Below, one piece after another: positions 48,763 through 61,696 of a DNA stretch of 64,000 nt. The translations under genes were made by a program, and so were the position numbers. The notes below the pieces were generated by a model. The model ran no database searches. It saw only the letters and a program-made list of their open reading frames with translations, and was not told where the DNA came from. Each line of letters begins with the position of its first letter. The stretch's first letter is position 1. The stretch covers positions 182,190,556 through 182,254,555 of the forward strand of contig CP136067.1 in assembly GCA_032622095.1 (NCBI GenBank), in the 5' to 3' direction. This DNA is from Siphonodentalium dalli (lineage: Eukaryota > Mollusca > Scaphopoda > Gadilida > Siphonodentaliidae).

Positions 48763-48836
48763 ATATAGCCAAACTGAGGCTTGCACACCGTGTGAGAATC
48801 TGGCTCTATTAGACATCCAGTTCAGTTTATCCATCG

Positions 48837-49100
48837 TTAAAGGTATACAATCCGATTTTTAATTGTCCCCGTATCATCCAATTTCAACAACAACATTGAG
48901 TATGTCGGACGGCTCGTCGAATATTTGCTAGGCCGCCAAATATTCCAGTTGGTGAAAAATAAGATTTTAAAAATCGATATCTGATAACTCCGAGCTTTGA
49001 TGGGTGGGTTCCTCGACTCGAATCAAATTTTTTTTTTATCCCCGATGCCAAAGTAATATTAATTTAGGAGCGTTAATTCGGATTATGTAGTTTTAACTAT
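48837..49100. mobile_element. AAAGGTAYACAATCCGA-family element
   Basis: Shares GTATGTCGGACGGCTCG, ATTTGCTAGGCCGCCAAATATTCC and CTTTGATGGGTGGGTTCCTCG with 12085-12290. Right end GCGTTAATTCGGATTATGTA. Confidence 0.65.
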
Positions 49101-50379
49101 TTCAAACAGGGGTTTCGTTATATGAAGTAAAGGTTACGATGTGAATGTCGTAAAATTAACATGCGTATAGGTGCATACATTGTCCTGATATTGTATTTGA
49201 CTGCCAATGTCAACGATAATTGACAAATTGTCTTTTATGTTTTGTCACATACTCATTAGTGCAAACTTGTGGCAAGCATCATTCATTTCTACATATACAC
49301 CTAATGTCTTATTTTTCTGACAAATATGATCACCCATTTCGCGCTCATAAATGGCCACAACGCTTGGACCATACTTGCATCATGATATGGCTAAGGAATA
49401 GATATTACATATATTGATAGTTGAAAGTGAATACCTTGTCGATTTGATGTCAAGCATTTTCAGCTACCAAGACAGCTAATGACTAGTATGGGGCTCATCA
49501 GACAAGGAAGGACTGACTGATGTTTTATTTGATAAAGTCTATCTCAGAGCAGCCTGTTCTCCCGAAAACCAGCACATTATCTGCTTATAATATAACATGT
49601 CTAGGAAGATAATCTGCTTAGAATCGTCTCTTTTTGAGCCGATAATGTGCTGAAAATTTGAATATTTTAAGCACATTATGAACCTATTTCACATTATAGG
49701 TCGATTATGAGAGTACATCCACTCAGATTGTCTGATCTACATCAAAGAATTGTGTCAATTCACTCACACCCAGTTCTCACCCTTTGAACCAGGCCCAAAT
49801 TCCAACTTTTTATTTCAATTTGATCTCAAGTTTTAAGAGCAAGAAACAAGTTAGTTCTATTTTAGAATCCCATATTCGCAATTCAATTAGGACAAGCATC
49901 TTCGACATTACCATACGAATTGGGTGAAGGATGGTTCGGCACCTGGACGTTTTCAGGCCGTTCCGTTTTTGTTTTTTTTTACATAATTAGTATATTGTCG
50001 AGCATTTTTAGATGTAGTAATGATTTATGTTGCCCCATGGTACAAAGGAGAAGGAAATTTCGTTTGAATAATGGTTTTGTTTTCGCAATGTTTTCCCGTT
50101 GTATGTTATGAAAAGTGCAGCTAAATTCACTACATTTGGCCTCTTATATAAATATGGCTCAATATACTTTCTTAGTTCCCTGAACACACAAGATATAAAA
50201 ATGCTCAAATTCGATATGATCTGTGCTGGAAATAAACAAATTCTGTGTTTGTATCTTTGTCACAAAGGACCTCGTACATTATGTGACAAAAACGGTATAT
50301 AGTTGATACATTTGTTATTGTAATAATGATTTACAAGACTATAATCCGATTACGTAAACGTATCCATACATTTCATATT
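49100..50379. other. Nothing recognised
   Basis: Short ORFs on both strands, with an imperfect ATAATGTGCTGA/TCAGCACATTAT-like inverted pair around 49570-49650. Confidence 0.35.
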
Positions 50380-50818
50380 GGCCCATTCGAACCTTCAATT
50401 TTTTTCTACGTAATTTGGAGCGACGGATACGATTGGTCGATAAATAAACGAACTATTGATATACCGGCTTCATATTCTCTGAAAAACTCTTGCCAAAGTC
50501 ACAGCCATTTATCAACCGGTTTCAACTTTTCGCCGGCTCTCAGACAAACGCTCTTTATTGTTACCATATCAGGAATAGACTACCACGGAACGCTCTTTTC
50601 TGTTCCATGTCTTGCAAATGACTGTTTTGTGTTTGGACCCAAACACCGTATTCACATGCATGCAGTTGTATTTTTCATTACTTCTATGCGTCTTTTTGGG
50701 TTACATAATGCTCGTAGAAAGGTTGTTCAGATATTTATCGACCTATTTCGATACTGAGAAAAATTCAAAAGCAAATATTATGTGTATTTTGGAGCGCAAA
50801 CCGCAATGTGGCTTTAAG
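50380..50818 (-). mobile_element. TTAAAGCCACATGGCGG MITE, copy 2
   Basis: Reverse orientation; right end CGCAATGTGGCTTTAA, left end diverged after TTGGCCCATTCGAAC. The 143-codon ORF is MITE sequence. Confidence 0.75.
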
Positions 50819-50819
50819 A

Positions 50820-52600
50820 TAACGCATTATATACCGATGCCGCAATTACGATAAATACAAATGGGACCCAGTCATTGTGATCCAATTTTTTAGGACTTCA
50901 ATACGCCATTCCTGGACATATAATGCATGTAGAAAGGTAGTTAAAATATGTATCGCCTCCTATTTCGATAGTGGGAAAAATTATAAAACGAATATTATTA
51001 ATTTAGGTGTATTTTGGAGTGCAATCCGCCATGTGGCTCAAAAGTCGATCTTATGTTTGCTCTTACATTCCATGCGCACGGGTGTAGATATCAAACAATA
51101 TGTGATCCTCCGTAGGATAGGGTATCATAATATGTGATCCTCGTCTCAGGAGTCACTCGTGGCTCAATGAAGGCAGGATCATATATCAAAATGGGAGGAT
51201 ATGGTGATCCATGAAAAGGGGATCACCATATCCTCTCATTTTTATATGTGATCCTAAAATAAGAAAATATTTTTATTAACCTAATAACGGAGATATTTGA
51301 AGAAGTGTTTTTGACGAAATAACGGAAATATTTGAAGAAGTGTTTTAATCCTCCCCCAACCCCACCCACCCTATAGAAGGATTAGACTTATATTTCACCA
51401 GAGTTGATCTATTGTGGTGTTGTAATTTCTCATACAAATCTCCGTTATTTAGTAAAGGGACATTCTTTATAGAGTTATTACTCTTCATATAAAATCACTA
51501 AAAAACAGATAAAGATCGCATATCAAAACCTATGTTATCCTCCGTAGGATCAGATATCGTTTATAGTCTACACTCGTGCGCATTAGGTGGCTCTTATTAT
51601 CCTTGCATGTGTCCGTTGGGTCTATGGATTTTAATTTGGGTTTCCCCTTTAAATATGTTAATGTTATGAATGAGTAGAGATGACACACAGTAAACGGGAC
51701 TCGGTGTGCTTTCCTTCTTGCTAAGCATCCATCTCAACCTGCCTTCCAGTTAACCAAAGGCACTTACAACCGCCATCCATGGTCTACTAAGCCAACATTT
51801 GATGTTTGATCTGAGATTACTTTGAAAAAAACATCGGTCGACTGAAATATAATGGAGTCGGTCCAACTCCGATACCCATACGAACCGGTATCTTGGCATC
51901 CACCATATAGCCATCAGAACAGAGTAAAACAAATTAAAGTTGTAATACTAGTTTCGCACTTCGTCGCCCCCGGGGGACTCTTGATTGGCATATGGCTGTC
52001 GTCTACACTGACCACACATACCCATGGACATTTCTATGCATATATAATATCAAGCATATTCGAGTTCAATGTGTGGGTCTCTATCGAAGTTTCCCTTTCA
52101 AGTCAGGGGGCACAGGTTCAAGTATATTAGTTAAACGTTTCCCTACCCATGCGGAATGCCTTACTAAAGTGTCGCTCTGACGTTCGGTTGAACATTTTAT
52201 CTGGCCACCATGCGTACGGAAATTCTTCTCGGAGAGAAACGGGAATCCTCGCCTGTCCATGTTTAAAACTGTAAACATCTTATATCTGGGCTTATAAAGT
52301 CTTGTTTGACCACCCGCCCATCCGGCATACCTTCCTGCAATTATTTTACTGCCGTCGACTCATTCAACAATAATAATCCACACATGCGTCAAATCGAGTT
52401 ACCTAATAATTTTGTTGTCGAATTGAATGTTGCCGGGAATATATGGAGCATTTTCTAACGTGGCTTATTGGAAAGATGTCTTAATCCTTCTGGTGGCTGG
52501 ACTAAATCTGAGTCAGGTAGATAACCCTGATAAATTCATCCCATAGTAACTCTGCAGCAAACGAATCGAGGAAATATGTGGATATCCTTCCCCATAGAGT
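50820..52600. other. Unassigned, contains one palindrome
   Basis: Second partial match to the TTAAAGCC MITE at 50905-51045 (TTGGAGTGCAATCCGCCATG), a doubled GGAAATATTTGAAGAAGTGT at about 51285-51345, and GTGATCCTCCGTAGGAT palindromes. Confidence 0.35.
51176..51255. repeat. 80-bp palindrome
   Basis: GGATCATATATCAAAATGGG…GGATATGGTGATCC pairs with GGATCACCATATCC…TATGTGATCC. Loop ATGAAAAGG. Confidence 0.75.
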
Positions 52601-52603
52601 TTA

Positions 52604-52998
52604 CCCTGTGCCAATGCATTCTCTTATATATGCGAGTCGACCATAGGTCGCCTCGCATATATAAGAGAATGCATTGGCCTAACAATTTTTTATCATTTTT
52701 TTTAAATAAATGTTTCTTACAAATTTTAGGACATAAAATAAAAAAATCCATTACCCTGCAGGGAGCCCCACACACATATAGAAGCATATAGAAGAGTGTC
52801 GTCTGCTCATGTTTGTCTGGGGCTCTGTATGGGTGAAATTATAAAATTGTTAAAGAATACAAGAAAAAATTATTAAAATTGTACAAATAGTTAGGCCAAT
52901 GCATTCTCTTATATATGCGAGGCGACCTATGGTCGACTCGCATATATAAGAGAATGCATTGGCACAGGGTAAAAAAAAATCCCGACTTACGACTGGAT
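52604..52998. mobile_element. Hairpin-pair element, both termini degraded
   Basis: Two ~68-bp hairpins around the GGGAGCCCC/GGGGCTC core. The left flank is not the GTGACCCGC terminus and the right flank stops at GACTGGATTTTT. Confidence 0.75.
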
Positions 52999-53261
52999 TT
53001 TTTTCTTTCTTTCAAATCCGACATGATGACTGGGATGGAGCTCCACAGTTGTTACTGTCGGGTTGACGGAACCCAGTTCTATATCCCCAGCGAAACAATT
53101 GGGTGGATAATTACGGGGTCATCACATATCAGACCTCGTGCAATTATACGGCAATTTTCAAGATTTCGACAATTCAAGAATACGCAATCCTTTTTCCTGC
53201 AAGATTCCAAATAAGAACTCTGTATATTTGTCTGAACTGTACATTGTATTTTATCTCCAAC

Positions 53262-53514
53262 CAAGCCTTGAAATAGGGTGTCTGTCATTTGCAGAATGAG
53301 GTCCCCAGATGGTGAATTTAGTGATGCTACCCCGCATAGCGGGCTAGCATCACCAAATTCACCCTCTGGGAACCTCATTCTGCTGAGGTGTAAGCAGAAT
53401 GAGGTCCACAGAGGGTGAATTTGGTGATGCTAGCCAGCTATGCGGGGTAGCATCACTAAATCACCCTCTTGGGACCTCATTCTGCAAATGACAGACACCC
53501 TATTTCAAGGCTTG
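53262..53514. mobile_element. CAAGCCTTGAAATAG MITE, complete
   Basis: 253 bp, same architecture as 38612-38865 with ~95% identity by eye. Confidence 0.85.
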
Positions 53515-53561
53515 TCTCCAACAATGACCAGTTATCTGAAATGAAATAACAGTATATTAAA

Positions 53562-54002
53562 GATGCACTATCCGAATTAACGCTCCCAAATTACTATTTC
53601 TTTGTCTTCGGGGATAAAAAATCGAGGAACCCACCCATCAAAACTAGGAATGATCGGATATCGATTTTTTAAAGTTTGTTATTTCTCGAGATGTGTAATT
53701 ATTTGTGGCCCAGAAAAAATCGTCAAACCGACGGTCGCGAACAAAATTGCGGATGAAGATGGATAACTCTAAAATCAAGTGGTAATACGGCAAAATTTCG
53801 TGAAACTCAAGTGATAATACGGCCATTTTTCGTTGAACAAAATGTTGATAAATAATACGATTTGGGAAATTGATAGCATAGTTGACAGTGGTTAGCATTA
53901 TTTTGTTGCAATTAATCGATTTTGATAACAAAATTGTATTTTGAAGACATGTTGTATCTTGATGATATGGGGACCGTCTGGTCGGATTGAGTACATTTAA
54001 CG
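53562..54002. mobile_element. AAAGGTACACAATCCGA-family element, opposite orientation
   Basis: Begins TGCACTATCCGAATTAACGC and ends GTCGGATTGAGTACATTTAA; contains AACCCACCCATCAAA and AAACCGACGGTC. Same family as 55311-55681. Confidence 0.65.
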
Positions 54003-54765
54003 GAACATATAGGGATAATTATGTATCCCTGTTCTTTGGTTATAGTGGGACTTTCCAAACTTAAGGTACGAAATTGCACATGTTTTGTCCGATATTTGTG
54101 TGCTTAATAAAGGCAGAATGTTGCTATGTTCGCTTAGTATATATCTTGATATTGTCCACCAAATGTGGGTAAAATGTCGCCGGTAGCAGAGGCATTACCG
54201 ATTCATCAAGGGAGGTAAACCCTGCATGGAGATTGGACCCATATAGCAATCTTTTCTCCAGGCCATGAATGGTCATTTGTCAGATTGAAAAAAAACGAAC
54301 TCATTTCTATATTCCCGCCAAACTCCAGGCATGTGCGATGATGCAATCAATACCTCACGTGAAGCCATGGTGTACTCATACCAAACTAATTACCTTGAAC
54401 CAGCGTGTTTGCTCTCTAATTGACGCCTACATTAACCGACAACTAAAGTCCAAGGCGAAGAATTTCACAAGTACATATGTACCCGATAACAAAAATCCCA
54501 GACGAATGCATAAGAGTCTATATGAACCAATGTCTGACAAATTCTTTATTGCTGGTCATAAATACTTAGATTAATACGATGAACGATTTACAAGTAAAGT
54601 TACACACAAACAACCAAAGGCTCTGGGTACAATTGCCCTATGTCAAAATAGGAAACACTCGTATTCTTTCCATATTCCACATCGTGGCATTAATCGATTG
54701 ATGAGATCTGAGAATAATTACTGAAGCTAGATCACAATTATTTGCTTAGTTTCTAAACTGTTGAG
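54003..54765 (+). other. Unassigned with one 101-codon ORF
   Basis: ORF 54269-54574 (begins MVICQIEKKRTHFYIPAKLQ) is not repetitive and has ordinary amino-acid composition, but no motif, promoter or splice context supports it. Confidence 0.2.
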
Positions 54766-54851
54766 GGTCGACTCGCATATATAAGAGAATGCATTGGCAC
54801 AGGGTAAAAAAAAAATCCCGACTTACGACTGGATTTGATATGGCGGGTCAC
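54766..54851. mobile_element. Right-end fragment of GTGACCCGC hairpin MITE
   Basis: Half a hairpin plus the complete right TIR ending ATGGCGGGTCAC. The 5' part is missing. Confidence 0.75.
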
Positions 54852-55310
54852 ATATAGTCTCTTATAAAGTTTTAATAGTAATATAATCATGTACTAATTA
54901 AATACATAGTATGGACTAGGGGAATGTAGTATTCTACTAACATCGCCGAAATTTTCAACGAAATAAACCATACCACTCCATAGAAAACATCGTCTGAACT
55001 ACAATCAATTGTAAATATTTACCTCTCAATTCGGGACGCAACTGTCGGCGATAAACTAACACAAATGATTTTGTCATCGAGATGCATTGTATTTAATTAA
55101 TATATAATAATGACCATGTGCTGTAAATTTGTATTACTATTCGTAAAAATAACTACTTTGAGAAAGATTATTCTCCATTTCTATTCGATTATTCTACCGC
55201 AGTGTTTCACATCACTTTAATGATCGGATTATAGCATGTCACTTTTCAATTATGCTACAATCCGGAAATGTTTCGTGACAGCACCCCTGAACAAGTTCAA
55301 TTTTAGCACA

Positions 55311-55681
55311 GTTAAAGATGAATACTTCGAATTAAAGCTCCCATTTTACTATTTCTTTGGCTTCGGGGGTAAACAAAATATTTGATTCGAGTCAAGGAAC
55401 CAACCCACCCATCAAAGTTCAGTGACCAGATATCGATTTTTAAAATTTGTTATTTCACGAGATGAATAATGTTTTACAGCCTGGTAAAAAGTCATCAAAC
55501 CGACGGTCTCGGTCCAAATTGCGGATGAAGATGGATAACTCTAAAATCAAGCGGCTTTGGATGTCAGAAATTTGACTATTCGGCCAGATTTCGTTCAACA
55601 AAATATTGATAAATAACACGTTTTGAGAAAATTTATACTACAGTTGACTGCGGTTATCGATTCGGATTGTGTACCTTTAAG
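55311..55681. mobile_element. AAAGGTACACAATCCGA-family element
   Basis: Left end TTAAAGATGAATACTTCGAA, right end GGATTGTGTACCTTTAA. Collinear with 53562-54002, including GCGGATGAAGATGGATAACT. Confidence 0.65.
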
Positions 55682-56178
55682 ATAACCGAATTTGCAATAT
55701 GTCAATACGAATTTTCTCGGAAAACATTATCGGTTAACAACACAGAATGACTGGTCATGGAAATGACATTGATTTAACAGATTTATGTCGGGGAAACATT
55801 TTGAGAATCACGTTTTCTATTTAAACATCTAGCGGATGCGGGAGATATGTGAGAATAAAATAGACACTGGGCCCTGATTGTTCAATAGCATTGCGTGCTT
55901 TTTGCATTAAAAACATCATCACACCTCTTCCCTATGATTTCCCATAGGTAAAATAGCCATTGGCACAGGAATTAACCCTGTGTAGTGAAGTTTGAATTTT
56001 GTGGTGTGGTCTAGAATATAACACTATTTTTAGTGCGGTTCTGACACCAGTTACGTAAACACAAGATTTAAAGGCGAATTCCCTGCTAGACGGACATGTT
56101 TATGCATAACAAGTTTCCGCAAATGTCAATCTTTCAGATTTAAAGAAAATTTTTGACCTAGGATTTATATTGTAAACA

Positions 56179-56418
56179 CTATACGCTAAAACGTTTGCAC
56201 CGAGGCCTATGGAAAATATTTACACCAGTGTAACCGGCACGCTCTACTTTAGCCTTGAAGATGTTCTCATCGCCGGCAAATATCTTACTAACCCCAACGT
56301 CGGTCTCTGTGCAACAGGTGGGATATAATTCGGCATAATAAGCAACTTTTACAGGTGAAGATACTTCCTGGGCACGAGCCAATACTATTAGACTAGACAG
56401 TCTTAATATTCCTTGCCA
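56179..56418 (-). pseudogene. Possible small secreted-protein ORF remnant
   Basis: 80 open codons after a TAA: a hydrophobic GILRLSSLIVLARAQ stretch resembling a signal peptide, then EVSSPVKVAYYAELYPTCC and several charged residues to CKRFSV. An ATG lies in another frame just upstream (ATGGCAAGG), so the start may be frameshifted. Less AT-rich than its surroundings. Family not recognised. Confidence 0.2.
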
Positions 56419-56522
56419 TTAATCGTGTCTCGAGTGGAAAGCTAAATGAAATTATATAAACGAGGAAATTCGTGAATGGGTATAAAAGGGTGCTGTCCCG
56501 TTTCTCTTACGCTTAAATATAT

Positions 56523-56955
56523 GTGACCCGCCATATCAAATCCAGTCGTAAGTCGGGATTTTTTTACTCTGTGCCAATGCATTCTCTTATATATGCGAGT
56601 CGACCATAGGTCGCCTCGCATATATAAGAGAATGCATTGACTTACAATTTTTTATCATTTTTTTTTAAATAAATGTTTCTTACAATTTTTAGGACATAAA
56701 ATAAAAAACATCCATTACCCTGCAGGGAGCCCCACACATATATAGAAGCATATAGAAGAGTGTCGTCTGATCATGTTTGTCTGGGGCTCTGTATGAGTGA
56801 AATTATAAAATTGTTAAAGAATACAAGAAAAAATTATTAAAATTGTAAAACATTGTTAGGCCAATGCATTCTCTTATATATGCGAGGCGACATATGGTCG
56901 ACTCGCATATATAAGAGAATGCATTGGCACAGGGTAAAAAAATCCCGACTTACGG
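56523..56955. mobile_element. Hairpin-pair MITE, GTGACCCGC family, 3'-truncated
   Basis: Left end intact. The right end stops after ATCCCGACTTACGG, losing the last ~30 bp. Confidence 0.8.
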
Positions 56956-57056
56956 CGTGAGGGGAATTTGAGCATCCATTGGGCGAGCATTCTCTGCATA
57001 ATTTATTTATCCGTCGTGCAAAACTTTCCTTTTGTGGGCGAATTTTGTCATTTTCT

Positions 57057-57500
57057 TAAACGGACATAGCTTATTCGAACCTCCAAATTTTTTTATACGT
57101 AATTTGGAGCGATGGATACGATAGGTCGATAAATAAAGGAACTATTAATATACCGGCTTCATATGCTCTGAAAAACACTTGCCCAAGTCACAGCCATTTT
57201 CCAGCAGTTTTCAACTTTTCGCCAGATCAGACAAGCGCTCTTTATTGTTACCATATCAGGAATAGACTACCATGGAACGCTCTTTTCTGTTCCATGTCGC
57301 GCGAAGGGCTGTTTTGTGTTTGGGGCCCAAACACCATATTAACACATGTATTTTGCATTACTTTAATGCGTCTTTTTTGGTTTACATAATGCTCGTAGAA
57401 AGGTAGTTCAGATATGTATCGACCTATTTCGATACTGAGAAAACAATCAAGCGAATAATAGTATGTGCATCTTGGAGCGCAAACCGCCATGTGAATTTAA
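57057..57500 (-). mobile_element. TTAAAGCCACATGGCGG MITE, copy 3
   Basis: TTAAACGGACATAGC at the left, CCGCCATGTGAATTTAA at the right. Same internal order, reversed. Confidence 0.8.
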
Positions 57501-58080
57501 GTTTTTCATGCGTTACTTCGATGACGCCTTTATGTGTATGAGGTCAAGCAAGCTAATTAGCATTCATGACGTGGATCAAATCGAAGTGTTGCTTAGAGCG
57601 AAATGGTTCGTTGATTTTGTTTTAGAGCTATTCTAAACAGACCTTGTTCTGATGAGTTATATATCTTTTAGAGCGAAAACGTAATTAACGTATATATCCT
57701 TTCACGAATTGTATATCAGTGACAGTAATGGACTATAAAAACTTTCTAAAATCACAATGATGTCATTTAGGCCTAGTTACCTGCGTAATTTGTATATATA
57801 ATTACGTCATGAAGGTACCTATCTACCAAATAAATCGTCGTTGACCTAATAAAGCTACATTAACGTAATAAACGTAACGTGCATGCTTTATGTGGTCAAT
57901 AGAGGTAGTGAGCGGTGGATACAAATGAGAACGCAGTGTTCTTTGTCGTCGCAGAAAGATCCGAGGGTCTCGGTCCCGTCCCGGGAATTATAACTGTCGA
58001 TAAATATGTTAAATACTCTTCTACGGACTCAATACGTCACATAAAGACTTACTCAAGTCATATATTTAAGAACAGTCGAG

Positions 58081-58464
58081 TTAAAGCCACATGGCGGTTT
58101 GCGTTCCAAAATACACATAATATTATTCGCTTTTGATTTTTTCTCAGTATCGAAATAGGTCGATATATATATGAAATACCCTTCTACGAGCATTATGTAA
58201 CCTAAAAAGACGCATTGAAATAATGCAAAATACAACTGTGAATACGGTGTTTTGGTCCCAAACACAAAACAGCCAGTTGCGCGACATGGAACAGAAAAGA
58301 GCGTTCCGTGGTAGTATAAAAATTGCTGTGACTTTGGCAAGTGTTTTTCAGAGCATATACAGCCGGTATATATCAATAGTTTCTTTATTTGTCGACCTAT
58401 CGTATTCGTCGCTCCAAATTACGTAGAAAAAATTGGGATGTTCGAATGAGCCATGTCCGTTTAA
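58081..58464 (+). mobile_element. TTAAAGCCACATGGCGG MITE, copy 4
   Basis: TTAAAGCCACATGGCGGTTT to CCATGTCCGTTTAA, 384 bp, with an internal ~50-bp deletion relative to copy 1. Confidence 0.8.
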
Positions 58465-59189
58465 ACGAGGACTTATTTTTCCTCAGAATGGATTAATAAA
58501 GAGCGCTCAATGTTAGTGTATTCCCAATGTGATAACAATAAAGAGCGTTTATCTCACTCGTGTGCTAAAACTTTAAACCAACTGTAAAATTGCTTTGACT
58601 TTAGCATGATTGTTCGATATAAATCATATAGATCGATACGCTATGTATTTATCGACATATAATAGCTTATAATTACACACCCTGGACCAATAGAATGATT
58701 TGTCATAACTTTTAGTTGTGAAAAATCAGCTTTCGTTGGATTACACTCGAATGATTTGGCGGAAGTTCATTGGATAATTTTGCCTGTGAAGAATGGGCGC
58801 TATATAAAAGAATTGAATTTCAATGCCGCTCAATATTGATTTGAAAGTAAAGAAATTTAAACATACGCGGAGAAAAAGCTCACCATTATGCTATTAAAAT
58901 CACTTTTCGAATGGGACAATACACATAAGATACAATTTAATTTTTACATGAATCCGCCCGATGGGCCTATATTGGTATTCCTTTGAAAATTGGACTGTTT
59001 CGATTTTTAACAGAGCATGCATATAGTACTAACTGAGAAACTATATATATGATTGTTTCATGGAACTTTACAAGGATTCTGGGTTAATCTGGCTTGGTCT
59101 GGGTAATGTCGGAGAGACGACATTTGAGGCCAGGACACCGCCCACGGACAATATTCGAATACGTTACATATAACCATTCAATATCAATT
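58465..59189. other. Nothing recognised
   Basis: AT-rich; AATAAAGAGCG(C/T)T repeated around 58494 and 58547, a motif also found in MITEs here. Confidence 0.35.
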
Positions 59190-59648
59190 GTGACCCGCCA
59201 TATCAAATCCAGTCGGGAGTCGGGATTTTTTTTTACCATGTGCCAATGCATTCTCTTATATATGCGAGTCGACCATAGGTCGCCTCGCATATATAAGAGA
59301 ATGCATTGGCCTAACAATTTTTTACAATTTTAATAATTTTTTCTTGTATTCTTTAACAATTTTATAATTTCACCCATACAGAGCCCCAGAAAAACATGAG
59401 CAGACGACACTCTTATCGGTGCTTCTATATATGTGTGGGGCTCCCTGCAGGGTAATGGATGTTTTTTTTATTTTATGTTCTAAAAATTGTAAGAAACATT
59501 TATTTAAAAAACATGATAAAAAATTGTTAGGCCAATGCATTCTCTTATATATGCGAGACGACCTATGGTCGACTCGCATATATAAGAGAATGCATTGGCA
59601 CAGGGTAAAAAATCCCGACTTCCGACTGGATTTGATATGGCGGGTCAC
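59190..59648. mobile_element. Hairpin-pair MITE, GTGACCCGC ends, copy 2
   Basis: Complete copy, 459 bp, flanked by AATT on both sides (59186-59189, 59649-59652), supporting a 4-bp AT-rich target duplication. Confidence 0.85.
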
Positions 59649-60016
59649 AATTGTATTGTATAATATGCTATCTAATATATATTTAGAAAAGTATATGATT
59701 ATTTAATTTACACGAACTTCGTTTTTTAACTATGCATGTATATGCACATCCCTAGACAAAATACCATATAGTCATTTTGAGCATATGTTATATTATATAT
59801 ATATATATACGCATATAGTTACAGAACACAAGTTGAGCAATATAGGTATTAGAGCACACTTGCAAATTTAAATTACCCATGTGATTCTGCTTAATTAAAA
59901 ACAGTCGTAAAACTTTGGGAAGAAATGTACTCAAAAGGTTCCATGAGTCAAATGTTTTATATCTTATCGACTCCCGAATCACCTTCATTTTCTAATTTTT
60001 ATTCATAGTTCTGCTT

Positions 60017-60493
60017 TAACCCTTTACCCAACAAAACGATTTTTTTTTACCCTGTGCCAATGCATTCTCTTATATATGCGAGTCGACCATATGTCACCTC
60101 GCATATATAAGAGAATGCATTGGCTTAACACATATTAAACATGATAAAATTGTCAAAGAATGTAGAAAAATATTATAAAAATTGTTAAAAAATGTAAGAA
60201 AAAAATATAAAATTGTTAAAGAAGGTAAGAAAAATAATAAAAAAGTGTTAAAAAATGAATTTGTCTTAGGCCAATGCATTCTCTTATATATGCGAGCCGA
60301 CCTATGGTCGACTCGCATATATAAGAGAATGCATTGGCACAGGGCATAACTGTAACTATCACAATGTGGTCAATGAGCCGGTTCCAATGATATCCATATT
60401 TGTATGGTTCTATTGAGACAGACCCAAGATAATTTAGGCTGTTGCAGCTTCATTTGGGCGTTTTTTCTGGGCGTTTTGTTGGGTAAAGGGTTA
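60017..60493. mobile_element. Hairpin-pair MITE, TAACCCTTTACCC ends, copy 3
   Basis: Same termini, hairpins at about 60055-60124 and 60270-60341, longer AT-rich spacer with repeated AAAATTGTTAAAGAA units. Confidence 0.85.
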
Positions 60494-60635
60494 ATGCCAT
60501 CTTGAACGCCGAATTTAGTGAGTTTGATTATTTTATATATCAATTTTATTTATTTCAGTAGTATTTTAAAGGATTTATTATTTTGAGGAGAGGAACATTG
60601 AAACAATGTTTGTTAAACCATTATTATCAAGAAGA

Positions 60636-61064
60636 CAAGCCTGCAAATAGTGTGTCTGTCATTTGCAGAATGAGGTCCCCAGAGGGTGAATTTAGTGACG
60701 CTACCCCGCATAGCGGGCTAGCATCACTAAATTCACCCTCTGGGGACCTCATTCTGCTTAGGCCCTCAACTGCTATGGCAGACCTAGGATCAAATAAAAG
60801 TTCCCCAGTTGAAGTTGGTGATGTTCACCCATTTGGCCCCTCGATTATGGATTTTATCTTCTGCAAATTAGGGGATATAGAAACTTCCCAGATGGGAAAA
60901 CGTAACTAAAAACAATGTTAATTTGATACCATAGATACTTCCCAGAAGATGAGGGCCTAAGCAGAATGAGGTGCCCAGAGGGTGAATTTAGTGATGCTAG
61001 CCCGCTATACGGGGTAGCGTCACTAAATTCACCCTCTGGGGACCTCATTCTGCAAATGACAGAC
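60636..61064. mobile_element. CAAGCCTTGAAATAG-family element, expanded
   Basis: Same hairpin arms at both ends but ~180 bp of extra internal sequence (GTTCCCCAGTTGAAGTTGG; AATTAGGGGATATAGAAAC), shared with 45700-45880 and 46310-46440. Confidence 0.75.
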
Positions 61065-61696
61065 GTTATGTGAGTGCATGTGCACTAGTATCGCGTCACC
61101 CCTCGATAAACAGGTCTGGTGCATGGAAGCACGAAAACAAGAAAGTCGGGCATTGAAGAGTATAATATTGGGTACATATGTACCCGGTGAGAATATAATT
61201 CCAGACGAAAACAACAAATCAATCTATCGTCGTGAAAAGTATGTTTACGTTGTCTGTGTTGTATAATGAATGGCGAAAACACGCACATTAAAGTTACCAT
61301 ACGTTCACACACCTGGCAAATTTGACTGGCATTTTTTCAAACAGTTCATCCTAGATGATTCCTATTGCACATTTTGACTCACACACTTAGGAATAACAGA
61401 CCATTTACCATCGATTGTGGTTATATGACCCGATAGTCCCCATCTAGTCAATTCAATAATGTGATCCTCAAGAATGCGCCCCATTCGTGCATTTTCAAAA
61501 AATCTCAATATCAAACATCAATGTGAGGGAAAAAACATTATCCTTTACAACCAATGTATAACAACACATGTTCACCCTCACATTATGAGAGGTATGTTCT
61601 AATTATATAAGGTGGTTTAAACAAAATAAATACAATTTTCAAGGATGGTCATTGAACACTTTGACAGGAAATATTTCTAATAAACACCCTGCATAC
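61065..61696. other. Nothing recognised
   Basis: Small ORFs on both strands overlap each other and lack conservation signals. Confidence 0.35.

Noticed and set aside
50326-50757. 143-codon ORF
   Set aside because: It falls inside a TTAAAGCCACATGG MITE copy whose three relatives do not keep the frame.
52536-53024. Recurrent ORFs with QCILLYMRVDHRSPRIYKRM
   Set aside because: These are six-frame translations of the ~68-bp hairpin module and appear wherever the MITE does, on both strands.
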